Shown here one piece after another: positions 18,137 to 26,200 of a stretch of DNA of 27,056 nt (positions are counted from its first letter, which is position 1; each line of letters begins with the position of its first letter). The notes under the pieces were generated by a model. It was not told the origin of the DNA. It saw only the letters and a list, made by a program, of their open reading frames with translations, and did no database searches. The position numbers and the translations under genes are program-made. The stretch is from the NCBI GenBank assembly GCA_002409525.1, contig DHNM01000001.1, positions 5,595 through 32,650 on the forward strand, read 5' to 3'. This DNA comes from Eubacterium sp. UBA5416 (GTDB taxonomy: Bacteria; Bacillota; Clostridia; Lachnospirales; Lachnospiraceae).

Positions 18137-18199
18137 TAATTAACTTTTAAGTAATTTACTTTCAAGTTAATTATACGCCATTCTACATCTATTATTCAA
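18137..18199 (-). promoter_or_regulatory. Promoter with overlapping operator-like palindrome for the DUF234-type ATPase
   Basis: On the minus strand, TTGAAT (18199-18194) and a perfect TATAAT (18175-18170) are 18 bases apart. A 10-bp perfect inverted repeat (TAATTAACTT at 18173-18164 and AAGTTAATTA at 18146-18137) with a 17-base spacer overlaps the -10 and covers the start site. A dimeric repressor bound here would block initiation. The regulator is unknown. Confidence 0.65.
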
Positions 18200-18266
18200 T
18201 ATATATTAATCTTTTTTTCAGCAGACAATTTGCATATTTTCCCGTGGAATCCGATCCTCTCTTTTC

Positions 18267-20051
18267 TCACGCATACCACTTTTTCTGTGCCTCATACATC
18301 CTGGCATACTGTCCGTTTATATTCAGTAGTTCCTTATGACTCCCACTCTCTGCCACCCGGCCATCTTGAAACAAGAGTATATTATCTGCCCGCCTGGCGA
18401 ATCCAAGACGATGTGAGATAAATAATACAGTGCGGTCACCCGAGAGCTGGTAAATCATTTCATATATTTTAATTTCCGAGATTGGATCCAGGTACGCTGT
18501 CGGTTCATCCAGAATCCAGATATCTGAGTCCTCTTTAGCAAGAAGACGCGCGATTGCGATGCGCTGCCACTGACCCTTGGACAATTCAATTCCGGAATCA
18601 AGCTGCCCAAGAGGAGTTTGGATTCCAAGTGGGAGTGATTCAATGAAAGTATCCATTCCCACCTGCTTAAGCAGAGACCAAATCTCTGCATCTGAGAAGT
18701 CTTTCGCTGTGTTTCCCGCAGCGATATTCTCCCGTACTGTCATCTGATATTGAGCAAAATCCTGTATTACACAGGAAACACAGGGATGAAAGAATGATGA
18801 CTGACTATTATCTGTGATACTGCCAGAGTATTCATGTACTAGATTACATAATATATTTGTAAATGTTGTCTTTCCACTTCCATTCAATCCCACAACCGCT
18901 ATCTTCTGTCCTTTTTTCAGAGACAGGGTCAGTCCATCCAACGCTTTCCGACGGGACTGCGGATAAGAATAACTGATGTTCCGAAATTCAACATCCGTAA
19001 AATCTGCCGAGGGCAGATCGACTGGATCTTCCTTGTAATTTATCACCTGAACCCATGTATTAAAAAACCTTTGATTGACATGATCCCTTGTGATATTGTT
19101 TTGCACCTGAAGGCAAGTGTCGATGATCTGGTTCAGCAGCCCATTCGCCATAATCAAAAAGCCTATTTCGTGCCTGCCATGCATCACCTCAATGCCAATG
19201 ACAATCATCATCAGTATATAAGGAATATTAAAAAGAAGCCTTGCTGTCTGTAACGTGATCTCATGTTTACGGAATATTTTGAGTTTTATATTAAATTCCG
19301 AATTAAAACATTCTTCCCATCGGGATGTGGCAAAGTCAAACAGCCTTAAAAAACGAAATTCCTGATGTGAAACTTTATCCCCGCTCATCTCGAAATAGTA
19401 ATTTTCTTTCTGTGCATAGGGCTGAACATTCTTCCAGTATTCCTGCAGCTGTGAAAACATGTTTCCGGCCAGGACCAGATTAAATACAACCACCAGAAGA
19501 ATATAGACCGGAATCACAAGAAGGTTGATCTGTAACAAATAGTATCCGAATACAACAACCGCCGGTACAACAGCCACATAAGAGAAGATACTATCCACGA
19601 ACTCCAGTATTGCCTGATTCGTATGCTGGCGAACTTCGAATATCTGAGAAAACGTCTCATGGCTCTCATAGTATTCCCAGCCGATATGGGACAGCTTTTC
19701 ATTCAGCTCACGCCGAAATAGATGATTGACATCCAGCGTCAGACGATTTTTTAGATTCTTTTCTACAACTGCCAATCCTGAAAAAAGCAAAAGGATCAGA
19801 GAATAGAGGACAACCGTTATTGCTGTCTTATGAAATGATGTGTTTCCGATGACCAGATGGTGCGCTGCATTGACCACATACTCTGTAAAGCTAAGCGAAA
19901 CATATACGCTGGTTCCGTTTAAGATCGTCAAAAACATAAGCCCCACATAAGCCCCGGGATTCGCTCTCCATGCATAAGAATTCGCATGGTTTAGAGCTTC
20001 TCGAGTCTTCTGATTTGATACAGTCACTTTTCGCTGTTTTTTTGCTCTCAT
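18267..20051 (-). CDS. ABC exporter half-transporter, pair 1, second subunit
   Basis: A 594-residue half-exporter with helices from about 30 to 320 (VGLMFLTILNGTSVYVSL, ITVVLYSLILLLFSGLAV, VAVVPAVVVFGYYLLQI). ATPase motifs are VGLNGSGKTTFTNIL, IQDFAQYQMTVRENI, LSKGQWQRIAIARLL, IWILDEPTAYLDP and ISHRLG. The signature reads LSKGQ instead of LSGGQ; the other catalytic residues are standard. The ATG at 20051 overlaps the upstream TGA (TGATG), so this subunit is translationally coupled to the preceding exporter and probably dimerises with it. No accessory peptidase or cargo gene is seen nearby. Confidence 0.9.
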   Translation of the reverse strand: MRAKKQRKVTVSNQKTREALNHANSYAWRANPGAYVGLMFLTILNGTSVYVSLSFTEYVVNAAHHLVIGNTSFHKTAITVVLYSLILLLFSGLAVVEKNLKNRLTLDVNHLFRRELNEKLSHIGWEYYESHETFSQIFEVRQHTNQAILEFVDSIFSYVAVVPAVVVFGYYLLQINLLVIPVYILLVVVFNLVLAGNMFSQLQEYWKNVQPYAQKENYYFEMSGDKVSHQEFRFLRLFDFATSRWEECFNSEFNIKLKIFRKHEITLQTARLLFNIPYILMMIVIGIEVMHGRHEIGFLIMANGLLNQIIDTCLQVQNNITRDHVNQRFFNTWVQVINYKEDPVDLPSADFTDVEFRNISYSYPQSRRKALDGLTLSLKKGQKIAVVGLNGSGKTTFTNILCNLVHEYSGSITDNSQSSFFHPCVSCVIQDFAQYQMTVRENIAAGNTAKDFSDAEIWSLLKQVGMDTFIESLPLGIQTPLGQLDSGIELSKGQWQRIAIARLLAKEDSDIWILDEPTAYLDPISEIKIYEMIYQLSGDRTVLFISHRLGFARRADNILLFQDGRVAESGSHKELLNINGQYARMYEAQKKWYA

Positions 20052-21823
20052 CAAACTTCCCCTTCCTCGTAAAGCTGTTTCTGGGATTCATAAAGCTGAC
20101 TATACATTCCTCCCTGTTTTAAGAGCTCCTCGTGAGTACCCTGTTCCACAAGCTTTCCCTGATCCATCATACAGATTCTGTCACTCAGCCGGGCGAATCC
20201 GATACGGTGGGAAATTAAAACAGCCGTCTGTCCTTTGATCATCTCCCGGAAATCATTTAGCATCTCCATCTCACGAATGGGATCAATCGAGGCCGTCGGT
20301 TCATCCAAGATCAGCAGAGGTGGGTTGCCCATATAAGCCCGTGACAAGATGATCCGCTGCCATTGTCCTCCGGACAGATCCTGACCCGATTTATCATATT
20401 CTTTACCCAGAAGGGTCTTGTCTCCTTCGGGGAGATCTGCAATCAGGTCCTCCAGTTTTCCCTTTTTGTATGCCTCGAAAACCGCGTCTTCATCCTCCTG
20501 TCGTTCGACCATTCCCACTGCAACATTATGATAAAGCGAGATGGAATACCTTGTAAAATCCTGAAAAGCAACCCCAAACTCAGGATACAGCATCTCACGA
20601 TCCATTTCGGAATAATCTTTTCCGTTCAGTAAAACCTGTCCATCATAGTCTTCCAGCAGGCCACACATAATCTTGGACAAAGTACTCTTTCCACTACCAT
20701 TGTATCCCAGTATCGCCACAACTTCTCCTTTATGAATAGAGAAATCTACGTTGTCCACCGCTTTCCCGCTCTCAGCCGGGTAGGAATAAGAAACACCGCG
20801 CATTTCTAAGGAATCAAAGCCCTTTTGCTCCGAAACGTAATCAGACCTTTTTGGCTTTTTCCCGGAAGTGATAAGCCTGTCATACCTTTGAATGTATTTA
20901 TAATTCTGCATGACATCCGAAGATAAGATCTCCACAATACTGGAAATCCCCCATGAAAGTCTCCACATGATTCGGTACATCAGTACAAAGTCACCAACTC
21001 CAAGCCGTCCATTCACAGTCTCATAGAGAAAAAAGATAATCATTCCACCGGAGAGCAACTGCTCCAAAGCCGAAGGAACATTCATCAGAAAATTAGACTT
21101 ACATTCAAAATCATAACTTTTCTTTGAAAAAAGTGTGTAACTCTTATCCCATTTTTTCAAAATGAAATCCTGCAGTTTAAAGATTCGCAGCTCTTTTGCA
21201 TGAGTCCTGTCAGAAAGCAGGCTTTCATAGTACTCGGCACGCCGCTCATCGTTTGTGTTTGATGAATCTAATGCAACCCGCCGATTGACGGTAATAGAAT
21301 TGACTACGACTGTCAGAATAGACAGCGCCGCAACCACCAACAGCATAAAAGGGCTAAAATAAGAGATCGCCGCAATGGTGACTGCCAGGCTTGCAAGTGC
21401 AGAAAACAGCTTTCCAAATACAGTAACTGCAGCCTGATATGTATTGCTGATATTTTTCTGAACAAAAGTATATTCATTATAAAATTCACTGTCATAATAA
21501 GAGTCCTGCTTTTCATCATACGCTCGCTTCATAAATCGTTTCGTAAAAATCTTTGTCGCATTCTTTGTATAAAGCGATGTAATCATATTGTCCAGGTTCC
21601 CGGTATTTCCTCCGAGCATCATCGCAACAAAGAAAAAAAGAAATGGCACTACGACATCCCATTCTGACTTCGCAGTCAGAATAGAATCTGTGGCATATTT
21701 CAGAGAGAGATCCATACAAAACTGCAGCAGACGATAAATAACAAGGAATCCCATTCCCAGCAGTGTAAAAAAAGGTGAAGCACAAAACGTTATCTTAATA
21801 TATTTCCATATTGTTTTCAGCAA
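20051..21823 (-). CDS. ABC exporter half-transporter, pair 1, first subunit
   Basis: A 590-residue half-exporter. The start is TTG (MLKTIWKYIKI) with GGGAGG seven bases upstream. Membrane helices lie in about 10-320 (FFTLLGMGFLVIYRLL, VVPFLFFFVAMMLGG, MLLVVAALSILTVVV). ATPase motifs are complete: LGYNGSGKSTLSKIMCG, FQDFTRYSISLYHNV, LSGGQWQRIILSRAY, LLILDEPTASIDP and ISHRIGF. It is the first gene of a two-gene unit with the next exporter. The 28-bp repeat and palindromic element begin 44 bases upstream of its start, so its promoter may have been affected by that insertion. No strong promoter was seen there. Confidence 0.9.
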   Translation of the reverse strand: MLKTIWKYIKITFCASPFFTLLGMGFLVIYRLLQFCMDLSLKYATDSILTAKSEWDVVVPFLFFFVAMMLGGNTGNLDNMITSLYTKNATKIFTKRFMKRAYDEKQDSYYDSEFYNEYTFVQKNISNTYQAAVTVFGKLFSALASLAVTIAAISYFSPFMLLVVAALSILTVVVNSITVNRRVALDSSNTNDERRAEYYESLLSDRTHAKELRIFKLQDFILKKWDKSYTLFSKKSYDFECKSNFLMNVPSALEQLLSGGMIIFFLYETVNGRLGVGDFVLMYRIMWRLSWGISSIVEILSSDVMQNYKYIQRYDRLITSGKKPKRSDYVSEQKGFDSLEMRGVSYSYPAESGKAVDNVDFSIHKGEVVAILGYNGSGKSTLSKIMCGLLEDYDGQVLLNGKDYSEMDREMLYPEFGVAFQDFTRYSISLYHNVAVGMVERQEDEDAVFEAYKKGKLEDLIADLPEGDKTLLGKEYDKSGQDLSGGQWQRIILSRAYMGNPPLLILDEPTASIDPIREMEMLNDFREMIKGQTAVLISHRIGFARLSDRICMMDQGKLVEQGTHEELLKQGGMYSQLYESQKQLYEEGEV

Positions 21824-21867
21824 ATGACTGCCTCCCGTTTATCCTACGTTTTAAGTATTTTTTTCCT

Positions 21868-21895
21868 CATCCCCAGCCGGAATTTCTCAACGCTC
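21868..21895. repeat. 28-bp direct repeat, left copy
   Basis: Begins catccccagccggaatt and ends caacgctc. The identical copy is at 22130-22157. The palindromic element fills the space between the copies exactly. Confidence 0.95.
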
Positions 21896-22129
21896 TGTGA
21901 ATCATTTTTGAAAATGTCCCATTTATTCCAATTTCCTTGTTGACAACAAGCCTCTAGCCCTTAGAAACCCAGAAGATGCCCAGATGCCAATAAATAAGGT
22001 GAAACAGCCATCTGGGGCACAAGCATATCTAAGGGCTCACTCATTATCAACAAGCTTTCTCGGCATAAACGGGACATTTGGGACATTTTCATTTGGGGTA
22101 AAGTAGGACATTTTCATTTGTGCTTCACA
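21896..22129. mobile_element. 234-bp palindromic element with IS21-like ends (MITE-like)
   Basis: The element begins TGTGAATCATTTTTGAAAAT and ends in the inverted form ATTTGTGCTTCACA. The outer 25-26 bases match in inverted orientation at about three quarters of positions. The GGACATTT motif appears three times near the right end (about 22080-22120) and once inverted at the left (AAATGTCCC), like the repeated subterminal sites of IS21-family elements. The interior folds into a nested hairpin: cttgttga (21936-21943) with tcaacaag (22047-22054), agcccttaga (21956) with tctaagggct (22028), and cccagatg with catctggg. No transposase frame is present, so it would be non-autonomous or a remnant. 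Family assignment is by resemblance only. Confidence 0.65.
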
Positions 22130-22157
22130 CATCCCCAGCCGGAATTTCTCAACGCTC
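22130..22157. repeat. 28-bp direct repeat, right copy
   Basis: Identical to 21868-21895. It ends one base before the -35 box of the plus-strand riboswitch promoter. Confidence 0.95.
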
Positions 22158-22186
22158 TTGACACATTCCCTTTCCGGTGCTAAGAT
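22158..22186 (+). promoter_or_regulatory. Promoter of the cobalamin-riboswitch RNA
   Basis: A perfect TTGACA (22158-22163) and TAAGAT (22181-22186) are separated by 17 bases, giving a start near 22193. It directly follows the right 28-bp repeat and drives the only plus-strand unit in the window. Confidence 0.8.
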
Positions 22187-22210
22187 ACAGTTATGTATAA
22201 ATTCCATATC

Positions 22211-22376
22211 AGCATTCTGAGTGCATCACGACGTAGTGGTGAAAAGGGAATCTGGGTGTAAATCCCAAGCGATCCGGTCACTGTAATCAGAGAGCAAGGC
22301 GCAAGATCCATTGTACTTCTGTATGAGAAGGAGCGTCTGGCGTTGATCTGTAAGCCAGGAAACCTGCTCAGTCTGT
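22211..22376 (+). promoter_or_regulatory. Cobalamin (B12) riboswitch aptamer
   Basis: The conserved core reads GAAAAGGGAATCTGGGTGTA (22241-22260), then AATCCC and GGTCACTGTAATC, as in cobalamin aptamers. The B12 box AAGCCAGGAAACCTGC is at 22352-22367. The closing stem P1 pairs ctgag (22217-22221) with ctcag (22367-22371). Binding of adenosyl- or methylcobalamin would normally shut off the downstream gene. No conventional target follows on the plus strand. Confidence 0.93.
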
Positions 22377-22477
22377 CAAAGGTTGAAGCTTCCGAGCAAA
22401 GTTTTCCATCTATCCATTCGATATGGAATACCCGATCAGGACGGTTAATCCTGAGCGGGACCCTTGGAGCGGAATTT

Positions 22478-22558
22478 ATGCATTGCATGAAACGGCAGGG
22501 TCAATATCTCCACTGTTCATGCACCTGTATATTCCTGATCACTTCCTCCGCAAATTAG
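22478..22558 (+). CDS. Possible 26-residue Cys-containing micro-ORF after the B12 aptamer
   Basis: An ATG with GGAGCGG five bases upstream opens a frame reading MHCMKRQGQYLHCSCTC and ending IFLITSSAN. It is the best ribosome site in the transcript. The peptide has four Cys and a short hydrophobic end. Its first codons lie in the left arm of hairpin 22484-22523. It could be a leader peptide, a real small protein or chance. A longer frame that begins inside the aptamer is not credible. Confidence 0.3.
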   Translation: MHCMKRQGQYLHCSCTCIFLITSSAN

Positions 22559-22596
22559 TGGTTTGGGGTTTCCGCTTGCAGTGTGTATGGCAGTGA
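22519..22596 (+). pseudogene. Possible remnant of a cbiM-like start
   Basis: An ATG in the right arm of hairpin 22484-22523 reads MHLYIPDHFLRKLVVWG and stops after 25 codons. CbiM cobalt-transport proteins begin with MHIPD-like residues and are common targets of B12 riboswitches, so this may be the beginning of a lost cbiM. There is no good SD and the match is only a few residues, so this stays weak. Confidence 0.25.
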
Positions 22597-22621
22597 AGCT
22601 ATTCCCCGATATGAAAATTTC

Positions 22622-22645
22622 AAGAGCCTGCAAAGGCTCTTTTTT
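22622..22645 (+). terminator. Intrinsic terminator of the riboswitch transcript
   Basis: Stem aagagcct/aggctctt with loop gcaa and a T-run at 22640-22645 on the plus strand. On the minus strand the same stem lies just after the exporter stop codon, but the U-run there is poor, so it serves the plus strand best and may help both. Confidence 0.88.
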
Positions 22646-22649
22646 ACTG

Positions 22650-24440
22650 CTATGCGTACTGACTGTTATATAGCTTCGCGTAAAATCCGTCCTGTTTCAG
22701 GAGTTCTTCGTGAGTGCCCTGTTCTATGACATCTCCGTCTTTGACTACCAGGATCTTGTCGGCATTTTTGATTGTGGACAAGCGGTGCGCAACGACAAAG
22801 CTGGTACGGTTTTTCATCAGACGGGACATCGCCTCCTGGATCTTGATCTCGGTCCGTGAGTCTACGTTCGATGTCGCTTCATCGAGGATCAGCATCCGGC
22901 TCTTCGGCAGCATGGCACGCGCTATGGTGATCAGCTGTTTCTGCCCTTTCGATATATTGACACCGTCATCGGATAGCATGGTTTCATATCCGTCCGGCAG
23001 ACGTTCTATATAAGAGTGGATTCTCGCAGCTTTTGCGGCAGCAATGACCTCATCCATCGTCGCGTCTTCATTTCCGTAAATGATGTTATCCAGTATCGTT
23101 CCATAAAAAAGCCAGGTATCCTGAAGCACCATCGTATAATTCCCGCGCAGGCTATTTCTTGTCATTTCACGAATTTCATTTCCGTCGATGGAGATCTCCC
23201 CGCCATTTACATCATAAAAGCGCATCAGCAGATTAATAATCGTGGTTTTTCCGGCTCCCGTAGGCCCCACAACAGCCACCGTCTGGCCGGGCCTGGCATC
23301 GATAGAAAGGTCATGAAGTATAATCTCTCCGGGATCATATCCAAACCTGACGTTGTCAAGCTCCACTTCGCCTCTGGCATCCGAAAGTTCCTTCGCATCC
23401 GGACGGTCTGCTTTTTCGGGCTCCTCGTCGATAATACGGAAGATCCGCTCAGCTGCTGTAAATGTCGACTGGAATTCACTGATGATATTGGCAAATTCGT
23501 TGATCGGCCCGGTGAATCTTCTGGAGTACATCACGAACTGGGTGACCCCGCCAATCGTGAGAAACCAGACGGATCCTGCGGGAACAGTATTACTCTGTGA
23601 TAAGAGATACAAGATTCCCCCAAATATCATAATTAATGAAAGCGACAGGTTATTGATAAAGTTGACTGTCGGGCCAATCATAGCGCCGTAATATTCAGCG
23701 TCATAATAGGCATCAACCGCTTCTTTATTTTTAGTATCAAATCTGCCTGTGATTACTTTTGCCCTGTCGTACACCCCGATTGTCTTCGCACCGGAGAGCA
23801 TCTCTTCTGCATATCCGTTCAGCTCGCCGAGTTTGCGCGAACGCTTCCGAAACAGTGGATGTATCTTTTTTGCCTTTACACGGGTAAAGATAATAGAAAT
23901 CGGCACTGTGACGGCGAATACCAGAATCAGAGGCCTTGAAATGCAGATCATAAAGTATAATGCCGCGAAAACGGTATATACGCTGGCAAGTATCTGTACC
24001 AGATCAGAGGAAAGTGTTTCATTTACCGTATCAATATCGTAAGAAATACGACTAATGATATCACCGGTCGTATGGGTGTCAAAGTAGGAAATCGGAAGAG
24101 TTGTGAGATTCTCAAACAGCTCTTTTCTCATACGATAAGTGATTTTCTGACTCAGGTTTACCATGCAGTAGTTTAGCAGAAATGCAAGTAAAGCCGAAAC
24201 CGCATAACAGATAAGCATTTTCCAGAAGTTGGTCATCACGATATCCATCTGGACACCTCTCTCATCTGAGATTGCATCGATTGCATCCCCAAGAAAACGC
24301 GGTCCTAAAAGTGCAAGATAATTTGATGAGACAGCCAGAACGACTGACATGAGAGCAAACTGCCACTGATCCAGCATATATCCGATCAGACGCCTTAGAA
24401 TATGTGACTTCCCGTCTTTATGTTCTGTTTTCTCATTCAA
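22650..24440 (-). CDS. Heterodimeric multidrug-type ABC exporter, catalytic subunit
   Basis: A 596-residue half-exporter of the LmrCD/BmrCD kind. The start is TTG at 24440 (MNEKTEHKDGKSH) with GGGAGG eight bases upstream; it overlaps the previous stop by 8 bases. Membrane helices lie in about 25-310. ATPase motifs are VGPTGAGKTTIINLLMR, LQDTWLFYGTILDNI, a changed signature ISKGQKQLITIARA, Walker B MLILDEATSNVD with the catalytic Glu, and VAHRLSTIKN with the switch His. This subunit therefore supplies the working Walker motifs while its signature loop is altered, matching the partner's opposite pattern. Substrates are probably amphipathic drugs or lipids (family knowledge). Confidence 0.92.
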   Translation of the reverse strand: MNEKTEHKDGKSHILRRLIGYMLDQWQFALMSVVLAVSSNYLALLGPRFLGDAIDAISDERGVQMDIVMTNFWKMLICYAVSALLAFLLNYCMVNLSQKITYRMRKELFENLTTLPISYFDTHTTGDIISRISYDIDTVNETLSSDLVQILASVYTVFAALYFMICISRPLILVFAVTVPISIIFTRVKAKKIHPLFRKRSRKLGELNGYAEEMLSGAKTIGVYDRAKVITGRFDTKNKEAVDAYYDAEYYGAMIGPTVNFINNLSLSLIMIFGGILYLLSQSNTVPAGSVWFLTIGGVTQFVMYSRRFTGPINEFANIISEFQSTFTAAERIFRIIDEEPEKADRPDAKELSDARGEVELDNVRFGYDPGEIILHDLSIDARPGQTVAVVGPTGAGKTTIINLLMRFYDVNGGEISIDGNEIREMTRNSLRGNYTMVLQDTWLFYGTILDNIIYGNEDATMDEVIAAAKAARIHSYIERLPDGYETMLSDDGVNISKGQKQLITIARAMLPKSRMLILDEATSNVDSRTEIKIQEAMSRLMKNRTSFVVAHRLSTIKNADKILVVKDGDVIEQGTHEELLKQDGFYAKLYNSQYA

Positions 24441-26160
24441 TAAAACTGCCTCCCATCTGTGATTCACTGATCTCACGGTAAACCCCGCATGTTTTCACCA
24501 GATGTTCATGATCTCCAAGCCCCAGAATCTTTCCCTCCTCCAGAACAAGGATCTGCTCACAGTTCTTAACCGAACTGACTCTCTGCGCCACGATCACCTG
24601 TGTTGCCTGACTGTGATGTCTGGCAATTGCCTGTCTAAGTGCGGCATCTGTCTTATAGTCCAAAGCCGAGGATGAATCATCTAAAATCAGAATATCCGGT
24701 TCTGCCGCAAGCGCCCGTGCTATCAGAATTCTCTGTTTCTGCCCTCCTGAAAGATTTGTTGCCTTCTGATTTAATACATGTGCATACCCTTCCGGAAAGG
24801 ACATAATAAAATCATCCGCCTGTGCGATTTTTGCGGCACGGACAACGTTCTCGTGAGGAATATCGCGTCCAAAGCTGATATTCTCCTCAATTGTATCGGA
24901 ATACAGGAAATCATTCTGCATGGCAATGCCGAAGATATGATGCAGCTCCTCTTCCGGTATTGTGCGGATATCGTGTCCTCCGATCCGTACAGTACCTGAG
25001 TCCACATCATAGAGACGCATAATCAGATTAATCAGGGTCGTCTTTCCACTTCCGGTAGCACCGATGATTCCAAGGGAAGAACCCCTGGGAAGGGAAAATG
25101 ATATATTCTTCAGTGTGTCTTTACTGTTGGGATATGAAAAAGAGACCTCATCAAAAACAAGATACCCCCCTTCCTCTACAGGAGGACATTCCCTCTCAGA
25201 AAGCGGTAAAAGATCCTTCGGAGCATTCAAAACCTGTTCAATTCGAATGGCCGACGCGGAGAACTTTGTATACATCATAAACATACGGGTGACAGAGATC
25301 AGTGCCGTGGAAATCATCGTAAAATACTGCGTGAAAGCTACGATTTTCCCCGGCTCCGTCTGACGTCCCATCACCCGATAGGCTCCGAGCAGCACCACAA
25401 AGACAATGCCAAGATTCATCAGCAGGTCCATGACAGGATTTGCCGATCCCATGACGAGACCGGCTTTTTTCTCTGCGTATACTAATTTCTGATTGACATC
25501 ATCATATCTCTGATGTTCTTTTTTCACTTTGGAAAGTGCCTTGATCACACGGATTCCCTGGGAATCCTCCCGAACAACGCGGATCATGTTATCTCCGGCT
25601 TTCTGTACACCCGTATAGAGCTTTACACCGATTTTCGAAACAAACAGGGTGACAAGAAAGATCGCCGGAAGGACTCCAAGCATGACAAGCGACAGATAGG
25701 AATCCATAATCATCGTCACGATCAGCCCGCCGATCAGCAAAATCGGAGCCCGCACACCCAGACGCTGAATTCTGTTGATAAAGTTCTGAAAATTATAGGT
25801 GTCCGTGGTGATCCTCGACTCAAGTGAGGGAATCGTAAATGTATCAATCTGATGTCCGGAAAGTGTCATTGTCCGATAGAAAAGATCATGACGGACATTT
25901 TCCGTGCAGTCTCTCGAAACTCTTGACGCCATACGGTTCGCCTTGACATTGCAGATGAGTGCGAGCAGCGCAAAGAAGATCATCAGGCATCCCCACAGAA
26001 CAATCATCTGGATCCGCCCGTCAAATTTTACAATTTCATCGAGTATGTAGCTTAGAATATAAGGCAGAGCCAGCTCAGACATCGTGCCGATCATCTTGAT
26101 AAGAAGGCCGATCAGCATAATTCCCGCAAATGGTTTTACGTATCGATATAAAAATTTCAT
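24433..26160 (-). CDS. Heterodimeric multidrug-type ABC exporter, degenerate-site subunit
   Basis: A 575-residue half-exporter. The frame runs to 26229 but contains the promoter there. The tandem ATGs at 26163 and 26160 follow GGAAGGA, and the second (MKFLYRYVKPFAG) is preferred on spacing. Six helices occupy about 10-300. ATPase motifs are IGATGSGKTTLINLIMR, MQNDFLYSDTIEENI, LSGGQKQRILIARAL, then ILILDDSSSALD, where Asp replaces the catalytic Glu, and VAQRVSSVKN, where Gln replaces the switch His. The good signature and poor Walker B/H-loop complement the partner, as in asymmetric exporters. It overlaps the partner start by 8 bases and leads the operon. Confidence 0.93.
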   Translation of the reverse strand: MKFLYRYVKPFAGIMLIGLLIKMIGTMSELALPYILSYILDEIVKFDGRIQMIVLWGCLMIFFALLALICNVKANRMASRVSRDCTENVRHDLFYRTMTLSGHQIDTFTIPSLESRITTDTYNFQNFINRIQRLGVRAPILLIGGLIVTMIMDSYLSLVMLGVLPAIFLVTLFVSKIGVKLYTGVQKAGDNMIRVVREDSQGIRVIKALSKVKKEHQRYDDVNQKLVYAEKKAGLVMGSANPVMDLLMNLGIVFVVLLGAYRVMGRQTEPGKIVAFTQYFTMISTALISVTRMFMMYTKFSASAIRIEQVLNAPKDLLPLSERECPPVEEGGYLVFDEVSFSYPNSKDTLKNISFSLPRGSSLGIIGATGSGKTTLINLIMRLYDVDSGTVRIGGHDIRTIPEEELHHIFGIAMQNDFLYSDTIEENISFGRDIPHENVVRAAKIAQADDFIMSFPEGYAHVLNQKATNLSGGQKQRILIARALAAEPDILILDDSSSALDYKTDAALRQAIARHHSQATQVIVAQRVSSVKNCEQILVLEEGKILGLGDHEHLVKTCGVYREISESQMGGSFIE

Positions 26161-26200
26161 CATTATCCTTCCAAAAATCATTACACAGTTAGTTATATTT

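Larger units (their letters stand above)
22193..22645 (+). ncRNA. Riboswitch-led short transcript without a full gene
   Basis: Promoter, cobalamin aptamer and terminator define a unit of about 450 bases. After the aptamer come three hairpins: 22404-22428 (ttccat/atggaa), 22431-22459 (cccg and tcagga with tcctga and cggg), and 22484-22523 (tgcatgaa/ttcatgca, extended inward). Only two overlapping micro-ORFs are present. It may be a decayed mRNA or a B12-responsive regulatory RNA; precedents are EutX/Rli55 and AspocR. It is convergent with the exporter gene ending at 22650. Confidence 0.55.

Noticed and set aside
21824..21867. Promoter for exporter pair 1
   Set aside because: A TAGGAT-like -10 is present, but no matching -35 at suitable spacing was found.
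21936..22054. tRNA or other standard structured RNA gene
   Set aside because: The folding is a single nested hairpin without a cloverleaf or conserved tRNA bases.
21868..22157. CRISPR-like repeat
   Set aside because: Only two 28-bp copies about 262 bp apart, with a palindromic element between them; no regular spacers and no cas genes.
22343..22558. 71-codon plus-strand frame beginning inside the B12 aptamer
   Set aside because: Its start lies in the B12-box side of the aptamer with no ribosome site. Only the last 26 codons, which have their own SD, are kept as a weak candidate.
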